Below, piece by piece: positions 24,486 to 35,247 of a stretch of 64,000 nucleotides of DNA. Where the stretch lies: positions 56,151-120,150 of the forward strand of contig WPDH01000175.1 in assembly GCA_019137255.1 (NCBI GenBank), in the 5' to 3' direction. This stretch comes from Corinectria fuckeliana (lineage: Eukaryota; Ascomycota; Sordariomycetes; Hypocreales; Nectriaceae). Under the pieces are notes generated by a model. It did no database searches. It was given only the letters and a program-made list of their open reading frames with translations, and was not told the DNA's origin. The number at the start of each line of letters is the position of its first letter. Position 1 is the stretch's first letter. A program made the position numbers and the translations under genes.

Positions 24486-26198
24486 CTAGATCTCAATGGC
24501 AATCCGGCCGATGCCTCGGCTGACACACGACAGCATCGCCGTCTCCTTCTCCTCCGGCTGGAGTGCTGCGCCCCTGTGGTCGACGCGACCGCTCCTGACC
24601 GTTGTTTTGCACGTCCCGCAGTTGCCCACCTCGCAGCTTGAGGGGACGTCTCCAAACTCCCGTCTGAGCACCTCCAGGAGGCTCTCCTCTTCTCCCACCT
24701 TGACCACCTTGCCGCCCTTGTTGACGACTTCAGCCTCAAACGGCTGGCCCGAGATGTCAGCTGCAAACGCCTCAAAGTGAACCTCGCCGAGCGGGATGCG
24801 GTTTTCCTGCACGGCGTCCTTGGCAGCCTCCATCATTCTGCTGGGCCCACAGACATACAGATGGCTGTTCCAGGGTAGCGTCTTTACGATGTTCTTGATG
24901 TCCATCCTCTCGCCCTTGGTCTTGTCGTAAACGGTGACACTGTCGCCTAACGGCTCCAAGCGATCTCGAAACGGCACCTCCTCGGCGGACCGCACAGCGT
25001 AGTGGAGATGGAACGCCCAGTTGATGGAGTGGTAACGCTTGATCAAGGCGAGGAAAGCTGTGATCCCTATCCCGCCAGCGATGAAGACGTGCATGCTCGC
25101 GGAGCTGGCTGGAACCACGTCCGCCGTGACCCTTCCCACCTGCATGATATCGCCGATGTTGGAAGATTCGTGTATATATTGAGATCCTCCACGGCTGCGG
25201 TCGTCGAGAGCAATACCAAGCTCAAACATGTTGCCAGCGTTCGTTATGTCCATCTTCTCTGCTGTAGACACCATCGAGTACGTCCTGGTCAGTCCATTCG
25301 GGAGCTTCAGCTTCACGTGAGACCCTGGGAGATACCTTTCGGCCTCTGGATCCGGGTTTACAGCCTTGAAAACCAACGACACTATCCGCGAGGTCTCCAT
25401 CTTGCGGCTGATGATTTCAAAGCCCTTCCACGCGTCCTCTTTCTGGCCCCGCCTTCTCGCCTTGGCGACTCTCTTCCTGAACTGCCCCCTGCTCTCCTCG
25501 CCGAGCGCTTCTACCGACGCAAGCTCTTCGTTCATGGCGACATTCTCCGTGTCGCGGTGGAGGTACTCCTGCACGCGCTCCACAGTCCACCGGGGCCATT
25601 TGCGCTCCACGAGCCTGAGCTCGTCGCCCACGTTGACGATGCCTTCGCGTATCACTCGATAGTACCACCCAGTGCGACTGGTCTGGTACGTCACGGGTGC
25701 GAAGTTCTTTAGGGCGAAGCGGTGGTTCAGCTTGAAGCAGGGCTGGCGAGGGAGGGACACTTGTAGGAGGACTTGCGGGCCGACCGAGATGATGTCGCCG
25801 ATGCACACGTTGCGTTCGTTCATTGACGCTGTGACGAAGTTCTCGCCGAATCCGCCCGGGACGAACCGGTCTACTCGTTCTGGATAAGAGGCTTGCCAAT
25901 CGTGGTAATGAGAAGAACAGTCTTGAATGGTTAATTACTAAATGCACAATGGACGATATTGAGCGAGAATCTACTCACAACCGAGAATTGCCTTGTCGGG
26001 CCCTCCGTGAAATGTCAGGTCATGTTCATCCCCCTCGAGCCCAAATCTTGTGAGCTTCATTGGCCCCTGGCAAACATTTTTGTCGATGCCGGACATGATT
26101 TCTAAGCCAGCCATCTTTTTCATCCTCGAGGTTCGGATTTCCAGTAGCTTGTCCACCCCAAAAGGGCGGCACCGGTCGAAAGAAGCAGGGAGGCCCAT
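24486..26198 (-). CDS. MOSC domain fused to ferredoxin-NAD(P) reductase and plant-type 2Fe-2S domain
   Basis: This redox fusion protein has 551 residues; exon 1 is 26198-25979 and exon 2 is 25921-24486, with a 57-nt intron (GTGAGT, ATTAACC, CAAG). The start is the first in-frame ATG after an upstream frame that has none. The N-terminal MOSC domain (about 10-130) shows GLEIMSGIDK, LTFHGGPDKAILGYC, FVPGGFGENF and NVCIGD. A three-helix region (about 165-245) follows. Next comes an FAD-binding reductase part (about 250-300, LPGSHVKLKLPNG and RTYSMVS) and an NAD-binding part (VFIAGGIGITAFLAL, LYVCGPSRMM). The C-terminal 2Fe-2S ferredoxin has Cys 503, 508, 511 and 539 (CEVGNCGTC and MLSC). MOSC domains bind molybdenum cofactor, so electrons could pass from NAD(P)H through flavin and Fe-S to the molybdenum site within one chain. 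The substrate is unknown; N-hydroxylated compounds are a guess from mARC and YcbX. Confidence 0.9.
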
Positions 26199-26616
26199 GT
26201 AGAGAAGGGGAGCCGATGAGGTGGTGGTGACGATGAGAATACAGAGAATAGTTGGAGTGTTTGAAGGATCCAAGACGGAGCTCGTACCCTGGAGAATGGG
26301 GATTTTATCGTCGCCATTTTCTCCATCTCGTAATGCAAGCGAATCCTTCAAAGCTCATAGGATAGTTGCAGGCTAGTCTGCAGTAGCCCATTCTTGATCG
26401 CTACAGCACTTACATTCCCTTGTTCTTTGAATGTCTGTTTATTTACCTAAATGGTGCCTTTTTTGAACAGGTCGACTCATGAGCTGGGGGATGAAGTTGC
26501 TGATGGGCGGAATCCCGCACGGAATCGATGATGTAAACCAGCAAAAGATTAGCGAATATGCGACTTGCCCTACACTAGTGCACAAGATGTAATATGTTAA
26601 TGATATATCCTAAGCT
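26199..26616. other. Short intergenic gap between MOSC fusion gene and MFS gene
   Basis: It holds the promoter of the MOSC fusion gene and the 3' flank of the MFS gene on the same strand. An open frame in line with the MOSC gene runs upstream to 26351 but lacks an ATG. Confidence 0.5.
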
Positions 26617-28238
26617 CTACACTTTATTTGATACGGCTTCCTCCGATATGACCTCGACCTTGCAACTTGAAGTCAGCTCCATGCTCGTTGTCTCCGGCGT
26701 ATCAAGTGACGCATTTCTACCTCGCATGCCAAAGCGACCCCCGGGAGGCTTCCGACCAGTCCACAACGCAACCGGGACAACCGCAAATAAGCAGGATCCC
26801 GCCAGGGAATACATGGCGGCACTCCAACCATGATCTTCCAGCTTGAGAAAGTGAGGAGAGCCTGCGCTCGCCGTCACAGACCCCAGCGAAAATATAGTCA
26901 TGAACATGCCATACGCCAGCCCGTAGCCGCCCGAGTTCTGACGAAGCGAAGGGTACTTGTCCTGTTTGTCCACCAGGGCATAGACAATCTCGGCCATGAC
27001 TGGAGTATTCGCAAAGGACAGCGAGATGCCTGCGCAGGCCATCAGAATCCACATGATCGGTGGAGCGTCGTCTTTGGAGAACATCTCGACGGCTGTCAGG
27101 CCCAGAAAGGACGGGATGCAGCCTAGGAACCCGCCGATGGCGAGCCATCTCCCCCCGTATCGGTCTGCAAGCCTCCCAGTGAGAATGCATAGTAGGGATG
27201 GAGCGTAAAAGGTAAACAGCAACAGCCCGACCCTCAAAGACCCCCAGCCGTACCGTTCCTCACAGTAGACCGGGACCAGAACATCGATTGAGATCCTGAA
27301 CGTCGTTAGCAGCTGTTTTGGAATGTCAGGGAGGTTGCTTGCAATATGTGAGCCACGGCCCAGGTACCAGTGAGTGCTCCAAGGATCCTCCACGACTTGA
27401 AGAGCACTGTAGCATAATCTAAATACCCAGATTCCTTGCCTTCGCCGCCTTTGTTGTTTGTCGGTGCAGAGCTGAGAGATTGAGGCTCTTCCTGTGTCAA
27501 GTTATGCTGGCCATTCTCCTCGGCTTCGGAGACGGACTGAAACATTTCTGCGACTCCCCGCTCAATGAGGAAGAGCCTCATCAAAACATCCAAGACAATG
27601 AAACCCATGACTAGGGCATACACAGCATCTTTGCCATATCTCTTCAAAATGGATCCAGCGATAGGAGGCGCCGAGGCGAGACCGAAACATAGTGAAATGT
27701 CGGCATGGGCCAGCACTTCACCGACCTCACCGTATCCGACTGTGTCGGCGATCAGAGCAAGGCCGATGCTCCAGACGAAGCCGGCGCTCACGCCTTGGAG
27801 AAAACGACCCACAAGGAGGACCATGATGCTCGACGCAGCCCACAGACAAATACAGCCGGCGAGAAGAAACAAGAGGCCTAAAAGGAGTGGCTCTCGGCGG
27901 TTTCGTGCTTTGTCGGCGAGAAATCCAGCAATCGGGCTGCTGACTAACGAAGCAAGACTGTAGGTGAGCATGGAGTATCCAGTCCATTTGCCGATTTCGT
28001 CATGACTGACACCGGCCTGCTCTTCGAGGACGAAAGGGAGAACGACGACAGTGCTGCCGTAGAGGAAGATGTCGACGTAAATCCCCAGAACAACTGTGGT
28101 GATGATGATCCATTTAGAGGACCTCCATTTCAGCAGATGGGGCTTGCTTCCCGGCTGGTCACCTCTGCCATAGCCGACAATAAATCGTCTCAACGACTGG
28201 ATCGTGGATTGGAAGATAGATTGGTCGACATCTGACAT
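26617..28238 (-). CDS. MFS transporter, 12-helix, DHA1/vesicular-amine-transporter-like
   Basis: This membrane transporter of 524 residues has exon 1 at 28238-27343 and exon 2 at 27295-26617. The N-terminal half begins near residue 40 (WIIITTVVLGIYVDIFLYGS) and has the loop motif AGFLADKARNRREPLL and GRFLQGVSAGFVWSIGLALIADTV. A hydrophilic central loop (about 225-280) is followed by the second half with LPVY-like VLVPVYCEERYGW and GRLADRYGGRW. I place the intron at 27296-27342 (47 nt), with a GC donor (GCAAGC), a GCTAAC branch and a TTCAG end. This restores one frame and gives AHILISIDVLVPVY, which fits helix 7 without gaps. A GT-AG alternative (GTGGCT to AACAG) also keeps frame but has a poor donor and puts an arginine in the helix. 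The substrate is unknown. Confidence 0.88.
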
Positions 28239-28836
28239 TCTGAGGGTAAAAAGGGCTGAATAATCGCGAAATGGTCCATTCTATGGCTTTAGATGACTGA
28301 CTGTAAGTGAAGCAAAGAAGGAGAGAAATTGACAAGGATGGTAGAGTATCTCCTGGACCTTGGAGGGGTAAACGTGGTCATTGAATGCTATTTGTATTTG
28401 TAGTGACGCGATGATATGTGCATTGAAGATAAACATGGTGAAGTAGGCATTTGGAACGACTTTGACGCTATGCTTGCAGATGAGGGAACTCAATGTTGCT
28501 GTGGAGGTCATCTTGGGAGGGGTTCTTCCTTCGACCTGCAGAAGATAATGTGCATAAAGTTCAATTGCATTTCACCCCTTGAGTATTCGAGAAGCATGGT
28601 GTCTTCTGTGTGTGTTGTTGTCTAAATGGCTGGACGAGAATGATGGCAATCGTACAGTGCTAATACAGTACCGATAAGACAGTACACGTGCTGTGGGGCT
28701 CGACCTTTTTTTCTGTTATCGCCAGACCTCTTCGAATATTTTCCCGAGTCCATTACCAACTCGACATCTTCTATCCAGATCTCCCACCCTCCACGAATAT
28801 CCTGCTCGGCATCTAGGTTTCCGAGGATAGCCCATT
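28239..28836. other. Divergent intergenic region between MFS gene and RRP7
   Basis: This is the shared promoter of two head-to-head genes. A T-rich run near 28708-28720 and a C/T-rich leader precede the RRP7 start. No other gene is seen. Confidence 0.5.
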
Positions 28837-29778
28837 ATGGCACCTGTCGAGGACACTGGCGACCAGTTCGCAGTTCTCCCGATCAAAATCCCCGGGACGC
28901 CGTCGTACCCGGAGACAGCCATCCACGAAGTTCGCGTGCGACGGAACGCGCCCAAGATCCCGACCGCAAACGATTCTCGAAGCTTGTTCTTGAAGAACAT
29001 CCCGGCAGATGGCACCGAGCCTCACTTCCGCGCCGTATTCACCGAGCTCGTCGGGGCTGGGCGGTTTGAGAGCATTACCTTTGAGGGTCAAACCAAGTCG
29101 TCGCTCGTCATTGATCCCGCGCACGCCACGAAACTCACTGCGCTTGCACGGAAGAGGAAGCGCGAGGAGGTAGAGGCGGAGGAGCGGCGGAGAGAGGAGG
29201 AAGCCGTGCAGCTGCCGCAGATCTGGTCGCGACGATTGCATAAGAGCAGCAGCACAGCCGTCGTGTTACTGGCCGATGAGAAGAGCGTGCAACAGGTCCT
29301 CAAAGCCATTGCCAAGGTTCACAAGACCAAGAAATATCCCTCATGGGGCAGTAACCTAGCCGACGACGTGCCGGCCCTTGGATCGTCGTGGATTGCATCA
29401 CACCTGCAGATGTCGCGCGTTGACAAGCAAGCCACCCAGAAGGCTGTCCACGCCTTCTTCAATGCATTCAACCGCAAGGAGAAGGAGGCCGCGGAACTCT
29501 CTAAGCGACTCCGCAACGAGCCTGACGACGACGGCTTCGTTACCGTCGTTCGCGGAGGAAGGGTGGCGCCTGCCAGCCGGAACGAGGCCGAGGAGGCGAA
29601 GCGCAAGATGATCGAGAGAGACACGCAGAAGAAGTCTGAGACACAGGACTTCTACCGGTTCCAGCTCAGGGAGAGGCGCAAGGCAGAGCAGGCTGCGCTG
29701 CTGAGGAGTTTCGAGGAGGACAGACGGAAGGTCAACGCAATGCGCCAGAAGCGGGGGAAATTCAGGCCGGAGACGTGA
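28837..29778 (+). CDS. RRP7: Ribosomal RNA-processing protein Rrp7
   Basis: This intronless gene encodes a 313-residue nucleolar factor of the UTP-C complex, needed for early 18S rRNA processing in the small-subunit processome. The N-terminal half carries an RRM-like fold: SLFLKNIPADGTEPHFRAVF (about 49-68) and a second strand region around TAVVLLADEKSVQQVL. The C-terminal Rrp7 signature is clear: a DDDGFVTVVRGG segment near 230, then QDFYRFQLRERRKAEQAALL and EEDRRKVNAMRQKRGKFRPET at the very end. Length and architecture match fungal homologues. The start is in good context (ATTATGGC). It lies head-to-head with the MFS gene, with about 600 bp between starts. Confidence 0.95.
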   Translation: MAPVEDTGDQFAVLPIKIPGTPSYPETAIHEVRVRRNAPKIPTANDSRSLFLKNIPADGTEPHFRAVFTELVGAGRFESITFEGQTKSSLVIDPAHATKLTALARKRKREEVEAEERRREEEAVQLPQIWSRRLHKSSSTAVVLLADEKSVQQVLKAIAKVHKTKKYPSWGSNLADDVPALGSSWIASHLQMSRVDKQATQKAVHAFFNAFNRKEKEAAELSKRLRNEPDDDGFVTVVRGGRVAPASRNEAEEAKRKMIERDTQKKSETQDFYRFQLRERRKAEQAALLRSFEEDRRKVNAMRQKRGKFRPET

Positions 29779-31362
29779 AGCCAACTGAGCGAAAAGCTAA
29801 GATTCCTGTAAGTTCCGATGCCTTCTCCATTTCTCTCCATGATGACGTTGCGGGGCCATCGAAACACGACGGGAGGCCTGAGTCTACTTGGGTCTTCCTG
29901 GTTGAGTGCCGAAAACAACCGCTTTACCAAAATCTTCTCAAAATTGTCTGAATCCTGACTCTCGTTCACCTTTTGTGTTGTTGCCATATGGTCTGGAGTG
30001 GATGCTGATTGCCGAAACACAGATGGCGAGCCATGCGAGGAGGAAGTTTCACTTCAACTTTCAGCCAGACGCGCGGTTCTCGAAGTCAGACTATTGCGAG
30101 CAATCGACGAAGATGTTCGACCTCTACTATGGCGCCAGCCAGGGCCATTCGGGCAATGGCATCGCCGAGCTGAACCAGACGGCATCTGTCGCACTCTCAG
30201 TCTCTGCATAGATGACGGACCTCGGGTGAAGATATCTAGCCGCGTCAGCCCCAGATTATGCCGATGGTTTACTAGGATCATCCAGGTACCACGAGAAGTT
30301 TCCGATTATTCTCGGCAGCTATGATGAGCATGATGCCTTGAAATGCCAGTTGTATGTAAATGAAAGAAAGATGATGCAGCCTGTCGGCAGATAGAGAATT
30401 GACGACCCAATATTAACAAGTTGATGTTGACATACGCGTTTCAGAACTTTGCTACAGTATGTAGAAGGGAAACATAATGCCTACGAGTCAAACAAAACCA
30501 GGTAGTCCTACACCTTGATGATAGACTAAATCAGGATGGTCGAGAGAGGCTTGGAACAAATTTGATGATCTGTCTGATTACACAGCGGCTCCGGCGTCTG
30601 CATGAACGAGGCGTACGTTACTAATTGCGATAAAGAGCACTCGCAGACGGAATCTTTGCAAAAGGAATCTTCACTTCTTGCTCTTCCACCCCGGGAATGC
30701 ATGACAGAAGAAGTATTAAAAAAGCTGAAGCTGGGGTGATGATTTCATTGACCGCGTTTTCCACTTAACCACGCAAGTGGATGCTTGCAAGACCTAATTA
30801 GACCTAATTAGACCCAATTAGACCCAATTAGACCCTGACGGAATGCCCCCTCTCGAGTCGCCCGAGTTACGAAGAATTTGATTCAGGGTCTCAAGGCGAA
30901 GCGCGGCGGGAGTGCGGAGTATATGCACCTGTCAACCTGTCGACCTGTCAACCCAGGCGACGGCCCAGAACCCGGCCACCCACTGCCCAGCAGAGGGCCG
31001 TCGGATGGTGCGCTTTTTCCTGCAATGCCAGTTGTCGAGACATGTCTTGTCGGCACAATGCTGGTCGCCCGCTTCGGCCCTTGCTGGAGCGCGCCTTAGG
31101 CATGGTGCTATGGATGGGCGGTGGCCACCCTTAGTCATCGCGTAACCCCATGTTGCCCATTTGTCCGTGTCGGGATTGTTTACTTTCCCCCCACATAGCA
31201 ACCAGCCCAAACAAAGAACCCGGGGGCCTGGCATCTATATGCGCATCCTACCTACACCACCGTTGAGCCAGCTCTTCCCCAAAACTCACCTACGTGTGCC
31301 ATCGAGTCTCGATGACATGAACGTTCGTGCTCTAGTTGGGTTTTGACTTTTTCTGGCTCAGC
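29779..31362. other. Intergenic region between RRP7 and the ADIP-family gene
   Basis: No gene is supported. The left part is RRP7 3' flank. A 10-bp tandem repeat lies at 30791-30835. Just before the next gene the sequence turns C-rich with CACC runs. Confidence 0.5.
30791..30835. repeat. 10-bp tandem repeat GACC(T/C)AATTA x4.5
   Basis: Two copies of GACCTAATTA are followed by two of GACCCAATTA and a half unit GACCC. The two versions differ by one T/C change. Each unit junction contains the palindrome TAATTA or CAATTA, resembling a homeodomain-type core site. Confidence 0.9.
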
Positions 31363-33572
31363 ATGATCGGCACCGAAAACCTGCGTACAGCGTCGCTGTA
31401 CATCAACAACCAACTGCTCTCCCGAGGCCTTCTGCGCGATGGCCAGAGCATTGATTTCGCCAGCCCGGCGATGCACGATGGCGAGGACGCCGCGACCATG
31501 GGGCGCATCGTCGGTGTGTTGAATGATTTGATCCTCCGACGCGACGTAAGTCCCGTTCCCGTTCCTGTTCCCGTTCCTGGTTTCTGGCGGCAACCTACTA
31601 ACTCTGCGACTCATAGCGCGATGCCGAACACCGCGAGTCGCTCTCCGCGGCGATGCGCAGCCTGCGAGCCGATAACCTGAAGCATGCAAACGACATTGCG
31701 CGAATGGCCGAGAAGAACACCGATTCGAAGAGGAAGCTCGAAATTGCAGAGGCCTCCGAGACGGCCCTGCGGACACAGATGAAGTCGGCTGACGCCGCAA
31801 TCCGCGGTCTGAAGGAAGAGGTCGCCCGCACAAAAGGACTGGTAGCACAAGCTCGCGCCGCGTGTGCGACCGATGTGCGCCGGCGTGATCGCCAGATCGA
31901 CACGCTCAAGAAACAGCTCGGCGAGGCCGCCCGCGCGCGCGGATCTCGAGGCAGCTCGGCCGTCATGTCCATCACCGTCACCGGCGATGTTGGCGGGGAG
32001 AAGGCCTCCACCGCGCGCGGAGGAACCATTGCCGACGACTACGAACTACGAAGCGAGACGAACGCGTTCCTGGCCGACCTGGCCCAGAACCTTAGCGAGG
32101 AGAACGCCGCCGTCTTGAACGTGATGCGCCGGACGATGAAGCAATTACGAGAAATGAGCGGCTGGAACAACGACAACAGCCAAGCCCTGGCGACCAAGCA
32201 AGACGGCTGGCAGGATATGGCGTCGGAGCTGGATTCGGTGCTCGAGCACATGCGGACAATCCTGACGAACCCGTCCTTTGTGCCAATCGAGGAGGTGGTG
32301 GTCCGCGAAGAGGAGATTGCCCACCTGAAGGATGGCTGGGTCAAGATGGAAAGCCGGTGGACTGAGGCCGTCCACCTCATCGACGGCTGGCGCAAGCGCA
32401 TGGCTGCCAGCGGACGGCCAGTCTGCGACGAAGAGCTGCAGATGGGATTGCGACTCAGTCCCGTACGCGTCAAGAACGTGGAAGAGACGAGACAAGCTCC
32501 TGCGCCCCGGCTTTCCGCCGTGGCAGAAGAGGCTGAGGAGGAGGAAAATGAGCCAATGCAGTCGTCGCCATGTCCCTCGGCTCACGTCTCCCCCAGCCTG
32601 CGAATGGTTGACGACTTCGACCAAGACGAGAGCGACGCGGAATCCGACTTTGACGACCATGTGCCCGTGGAGGAGTACGACGTGGATGAGCCCAACGTCC
32701 AGATCCTGCAACAATCCACAGCAGCGCCCCTGTTCCAGTCCATCTCGGACTCGTCCCCGTTGCCGGAGCCGCCCAAGATGAGCCCGCTGAAGGATTCCTC
32801 GTCGGCCGGCAACCGAGGGTCTCTGCGCCTGGGCAAGCCTCTCAGAAGACCGGGAGACTTCACTACGATTGCCGAGGAAAACACCTGGGACCTTGCGGTT
32901 GATGCTGGCAAGCAAGTGGCCAACGCGATCATGGACCACAACGTCGGCCGAGAACGCATACCGTCGACGTCGTCCCTCGACGAGATACTGCTCAAGTCAC
33001 CGCTGGAGCCGGCAATCCAATTCCGGAACGAGTCTCCCAAGCCATCACCATCTCCATCACCATCATACCGCCGCCAACCGCAGAGTCCCGAGCGCAGTGC
33101 CGGTGACTCTGGCCGACGCTCCGGACCGCCATCTCCCAGCCGGTCGCCGCGCCGCAACAACGCCTCGCGCCTCCCTCTCCCGCGCAACGCCGACCCAGCA
33201 CCCCAACAGAGCCCTCTCACCATGGCCACCATCGCCGCCAAGCTGGCCGCGTCGGAGCGAGAAGCCGACGCCGCCCGGGTCCGCGCAAAGCTCCGCGCAG
33301 CCCGCAGCACCCGCGGCGTCAAGAAGCCCACCATGGCGCCCTCCCCGCCGTCGCCGAAGGCCCCGCAACCTGTCGTCCAGGAGAAGGAGGCTAAGAGTCC
33401 GAGGAGGCAGGACTTCGACCCGATCAAGCGTGACCGCGGCGCGGGGGACGAGTCTCCGCTAAAACCGGAAAAGAGGCGGCGGGATCGGAGGACGAGCAAG
33501 ACGGCGTCGCGGAGAAGGAGCACGCTGAGTCCGTGGGAGCTCGAGAGTTTGATGACGGGTGGCGTACAGTGA
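31363..33572 (+). CDS. ADIP/Msd1 (SSX2IP)-family coiled-coil protein
   Basis: This protein of 712 residues has exon 1 at 31363-31545 and exon 2 at 31617-33572; the 71-nt intron has GTAAGT, TACTAAC and TAG. The N-terminal part (about 1-190) matches the afadin- and alpha-actinin-binding family: ENLRTASLYINNQLLSRGLL, IDFASPAMHDGEDAATMGRI, then a coiled coil (about 60-150). A helical stretch (about 175-290) continues it. The rest is Ser/Pro-rich and disordered with a basic, Ser/Arg-rich tail (RRRDRRTSKTASRRRST). Members such as fission yeast Msd1 and human SSX2IP anchor microtubule minus ends at spindle poles, so a role at spindle-pole or septal microtubule-organising centres is likely but inferred. 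The start is the first ATG in frame, in context CAGCATGATC. A long antisense open frame over exon 2 is a shadow. Confidence 0.85.
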
Positions 33573-33979
33573 CGGAAAGCAGGCACGGATTTTATGATGG
33601 GATGTGAGTTGGGTTGACATGTGGATATTGGATGGGAAGCTTGCAAGTACAGCAAGTAGTTGGCACTGGCGTTTTGGTGTATTGGAAAGGCCGGGAGGAA
33701 GGTCTACGCAAGTTAGGTGTGACGTCTACCTAATTCATGATGAATATGTTATGATCTACCATATTTGAGGTTCTTGTAGTGTTGATGATCAATCAAGCAT
33801 ACCCCAACGCACTTATGCTCACTGGCCTTCTCCACTGCCGCTTAAAACTACGAGAAACGAAGAAGCCTCGGTACGTACGCACAAAAAGTTAATGAGAAGA
33901 GATAGATGGATGGATGGGGGAGACCAAAAAGATGCCAGAGTTGCTCTCTCCGAGAGCAAAAGTTGCATATCCTGTGCAC
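33573..33979. other. Intergenic gap before the tRNA gene
   Basis: It holds the 3' flank of the coiled-coil gene and the 3' flank of the tRNA, including a short TGGATGGATGG run near 33905. No gene is seen. The tRNA is read from the other strand, so an A-rich stretch at 33880-33890 is not its terminator; no clear T-run terminator was found. Confidence 0.4.
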
Positions 33980-34051
33980 TGCCCCGTACTGGAATCGAAC
34001 CAGTGATCTTATCATTACTAGTGATACGCTTTACCACTGAGCCAACGGGGC
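33980..34051 (-). tRNA. tRNA-Thr (anticodon AGT)
   Basis: On the minus strand a complete 72-nt cloverleaf folds. The acceptor stem GCCCCGT pairs with ACGGGGC, followed by discriminator A. The anticodon stem TATCA pairs with TGATA around the loop CTAGTAA, giving anticodon AGT (Thr, codons ACT/ACC after inosine modification). The T stem ACTGG pairs with CCAGT around TTCGATT. The D stem is short (GCT with AGC) with loop CAGTGGTAA. The B-box GGTTCGATTCC is intact. There is no intron. Confidence 0.96.
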
Positions 34052-34550
34052 TTGCTTAGCTTGCTTGGGATTGGTTGTTTGTATTGGGATACTTCAGCCT
34101 CATCCTTGCTACTTCTCCACTTCTTACCACTGAGCATATCGGATAATACTTTGAATGGTGGAAACAAGACCGATGATAGAACCAGACTGTCCTTGTTCTC
34201 CTTCGCTCATGCTTGCTATTAAGTTGGAATAACATCTGAGGCATGCAATGATTCTGGTCTCGACACATTGTTGCTAACCTCGTTGACTCGACTCTGGGGA
34301 CACACGCCCTGCTATATTGATGCATGCATATTGATGGTCATATATTTTGTTTGTCTACGTAGGGGACGGATTGAGAGGAGGAACAGACCAGCATTACCAA
34401 CAAACAGTAGCAAGACAATCACTGACAAACAAGGCCACGGAGATGACCCGAAATACTGCGAACCCTGGCTGCCATTCTCACTGTCTACCTATTTCAGTAC
34501 TTCCCAAGGTGCCGAAAACCCCGAAATTCTGCCATGCTGACTCTCCAAGC
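34052..34550. other. Intergenic region between tRNA-Thr and the zinc-knuckle gene
   Basis: It contains the 5' flank of the tRNA and the 3' flank of the zinc-knuckle gene. No gene is seen. Confidence 0.4.
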
Positions 34551-35247
34551 TTACCACCAGGCCTTGATTGTCCTCGTTTTGGTGGTTACAGTAGCGGCAT
34601 CGGAAGAGGGAGCAACATCGGCGACGATGGCGGCGGCATCGGGGGCGGCGGGGTGAGCGGCGGTGTCGACGGCAGGAGCGGCGGGAGCGGGAGCGGGAGC
34701 AACAGAAGCAGTAGCCTCCTCCTCCTCCTTCTTCTTCTTCTCAATCCACTCAGCCATAACGGCCACCATGGCCCCGAGGCGCTTCACTTCACCCTCGAGG
34801 GCGACTGTCCGCCCACGCAGAGTGGTTGCCGCTGCCTCGACCCGCTGAAGTTCGGGTCAGTATAAATCAGGTAGGCAGCAGAGTAAAATAGAATCAACTC
34901 ACGGGCAACGCGGGCGACTGTGCCGCCTTGTCCGCCTTGCCCACCTTGTCCATTTTTCTCCGCGGACATTCTATGGCGCGATGGCCAACCGCCTTGCAGC
35001 GGTAGCATTGCATCTCGGGACGCGCCTTCCCATGCTGGGTGCCAGTTGGTTTTTTCTGAGGGGGTTAGCATGGATTGTTTACTTCCTAGGAAAAGGCAAG
35101 GAGAGGGAAGGATTCTAACAGAAAAGACAGAAGATACAAGGACGAGGCAGATAGAGAGATACAACTCACCGGTGGATCAGATTTACGCTTGGCCGTCTTG
35201 GCCGTCTTGGCCAACTCGATACCGATGTACTCGTCTATCGTAGGCAT
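34551..35247 (-). CDS. Small CCHC zinc-knuckle protein with coiled-coil and Ala/Pro tail
   Basis: This protein of 174 residues is encoded by three exons (35247-35170, 35055-34903, 34844-34551). Introns of 114 and 58 nt start with GTGAGT and end with CTCAG and TTCAG; the first has a GCTAAC branch site. The N-terminus MPTIDEYIGIELAKTAKTAK is followed by one CCHC zinc knuckle, CYRCKAVGHRAIEC, with ligands Cys43, Cys46, His51 and Cys56 in the exact Cx2Cx4Hx4C spacing of retroviral nucleocapsid proteins. A basic stretch (PRRKMDKVGKADK) and a helical segment (VEAAATTLRGRTVALEGEV onward, about 78-120) come next. The tail is an Ala/Pro-rich run ending in KTRTIKAWW. CCHC knuckles bind single-stranded RNA or DNA. 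The neighbouring repeat-derived DNA and the Gag-like knuckle allow the idea of a domesticated retroelement fragment, but the three-intron-bounded structure points to a host gene. Function is unknown. Confidence 0.75.

Noticed and set aside
24486..28238. Biosynthetic cluster formed by the MOSC fusion and the adjacent MFS gene
   Set aside because: No synthase, tailoring enzyme set or cluster regulator nearby; adjacency alone is not evidence.
30791..30835. CRISPR-like array
   Set aside because: Units are contiguous 10-mers without spacers in a eukaryotic genome; a simple tandem repeat.
32582..33655. 357-codon open frame on the minus strand
   Set aside because: Antisense to exon 2 of the ADIP-family gene; Ser/Arg-rich without a domain.
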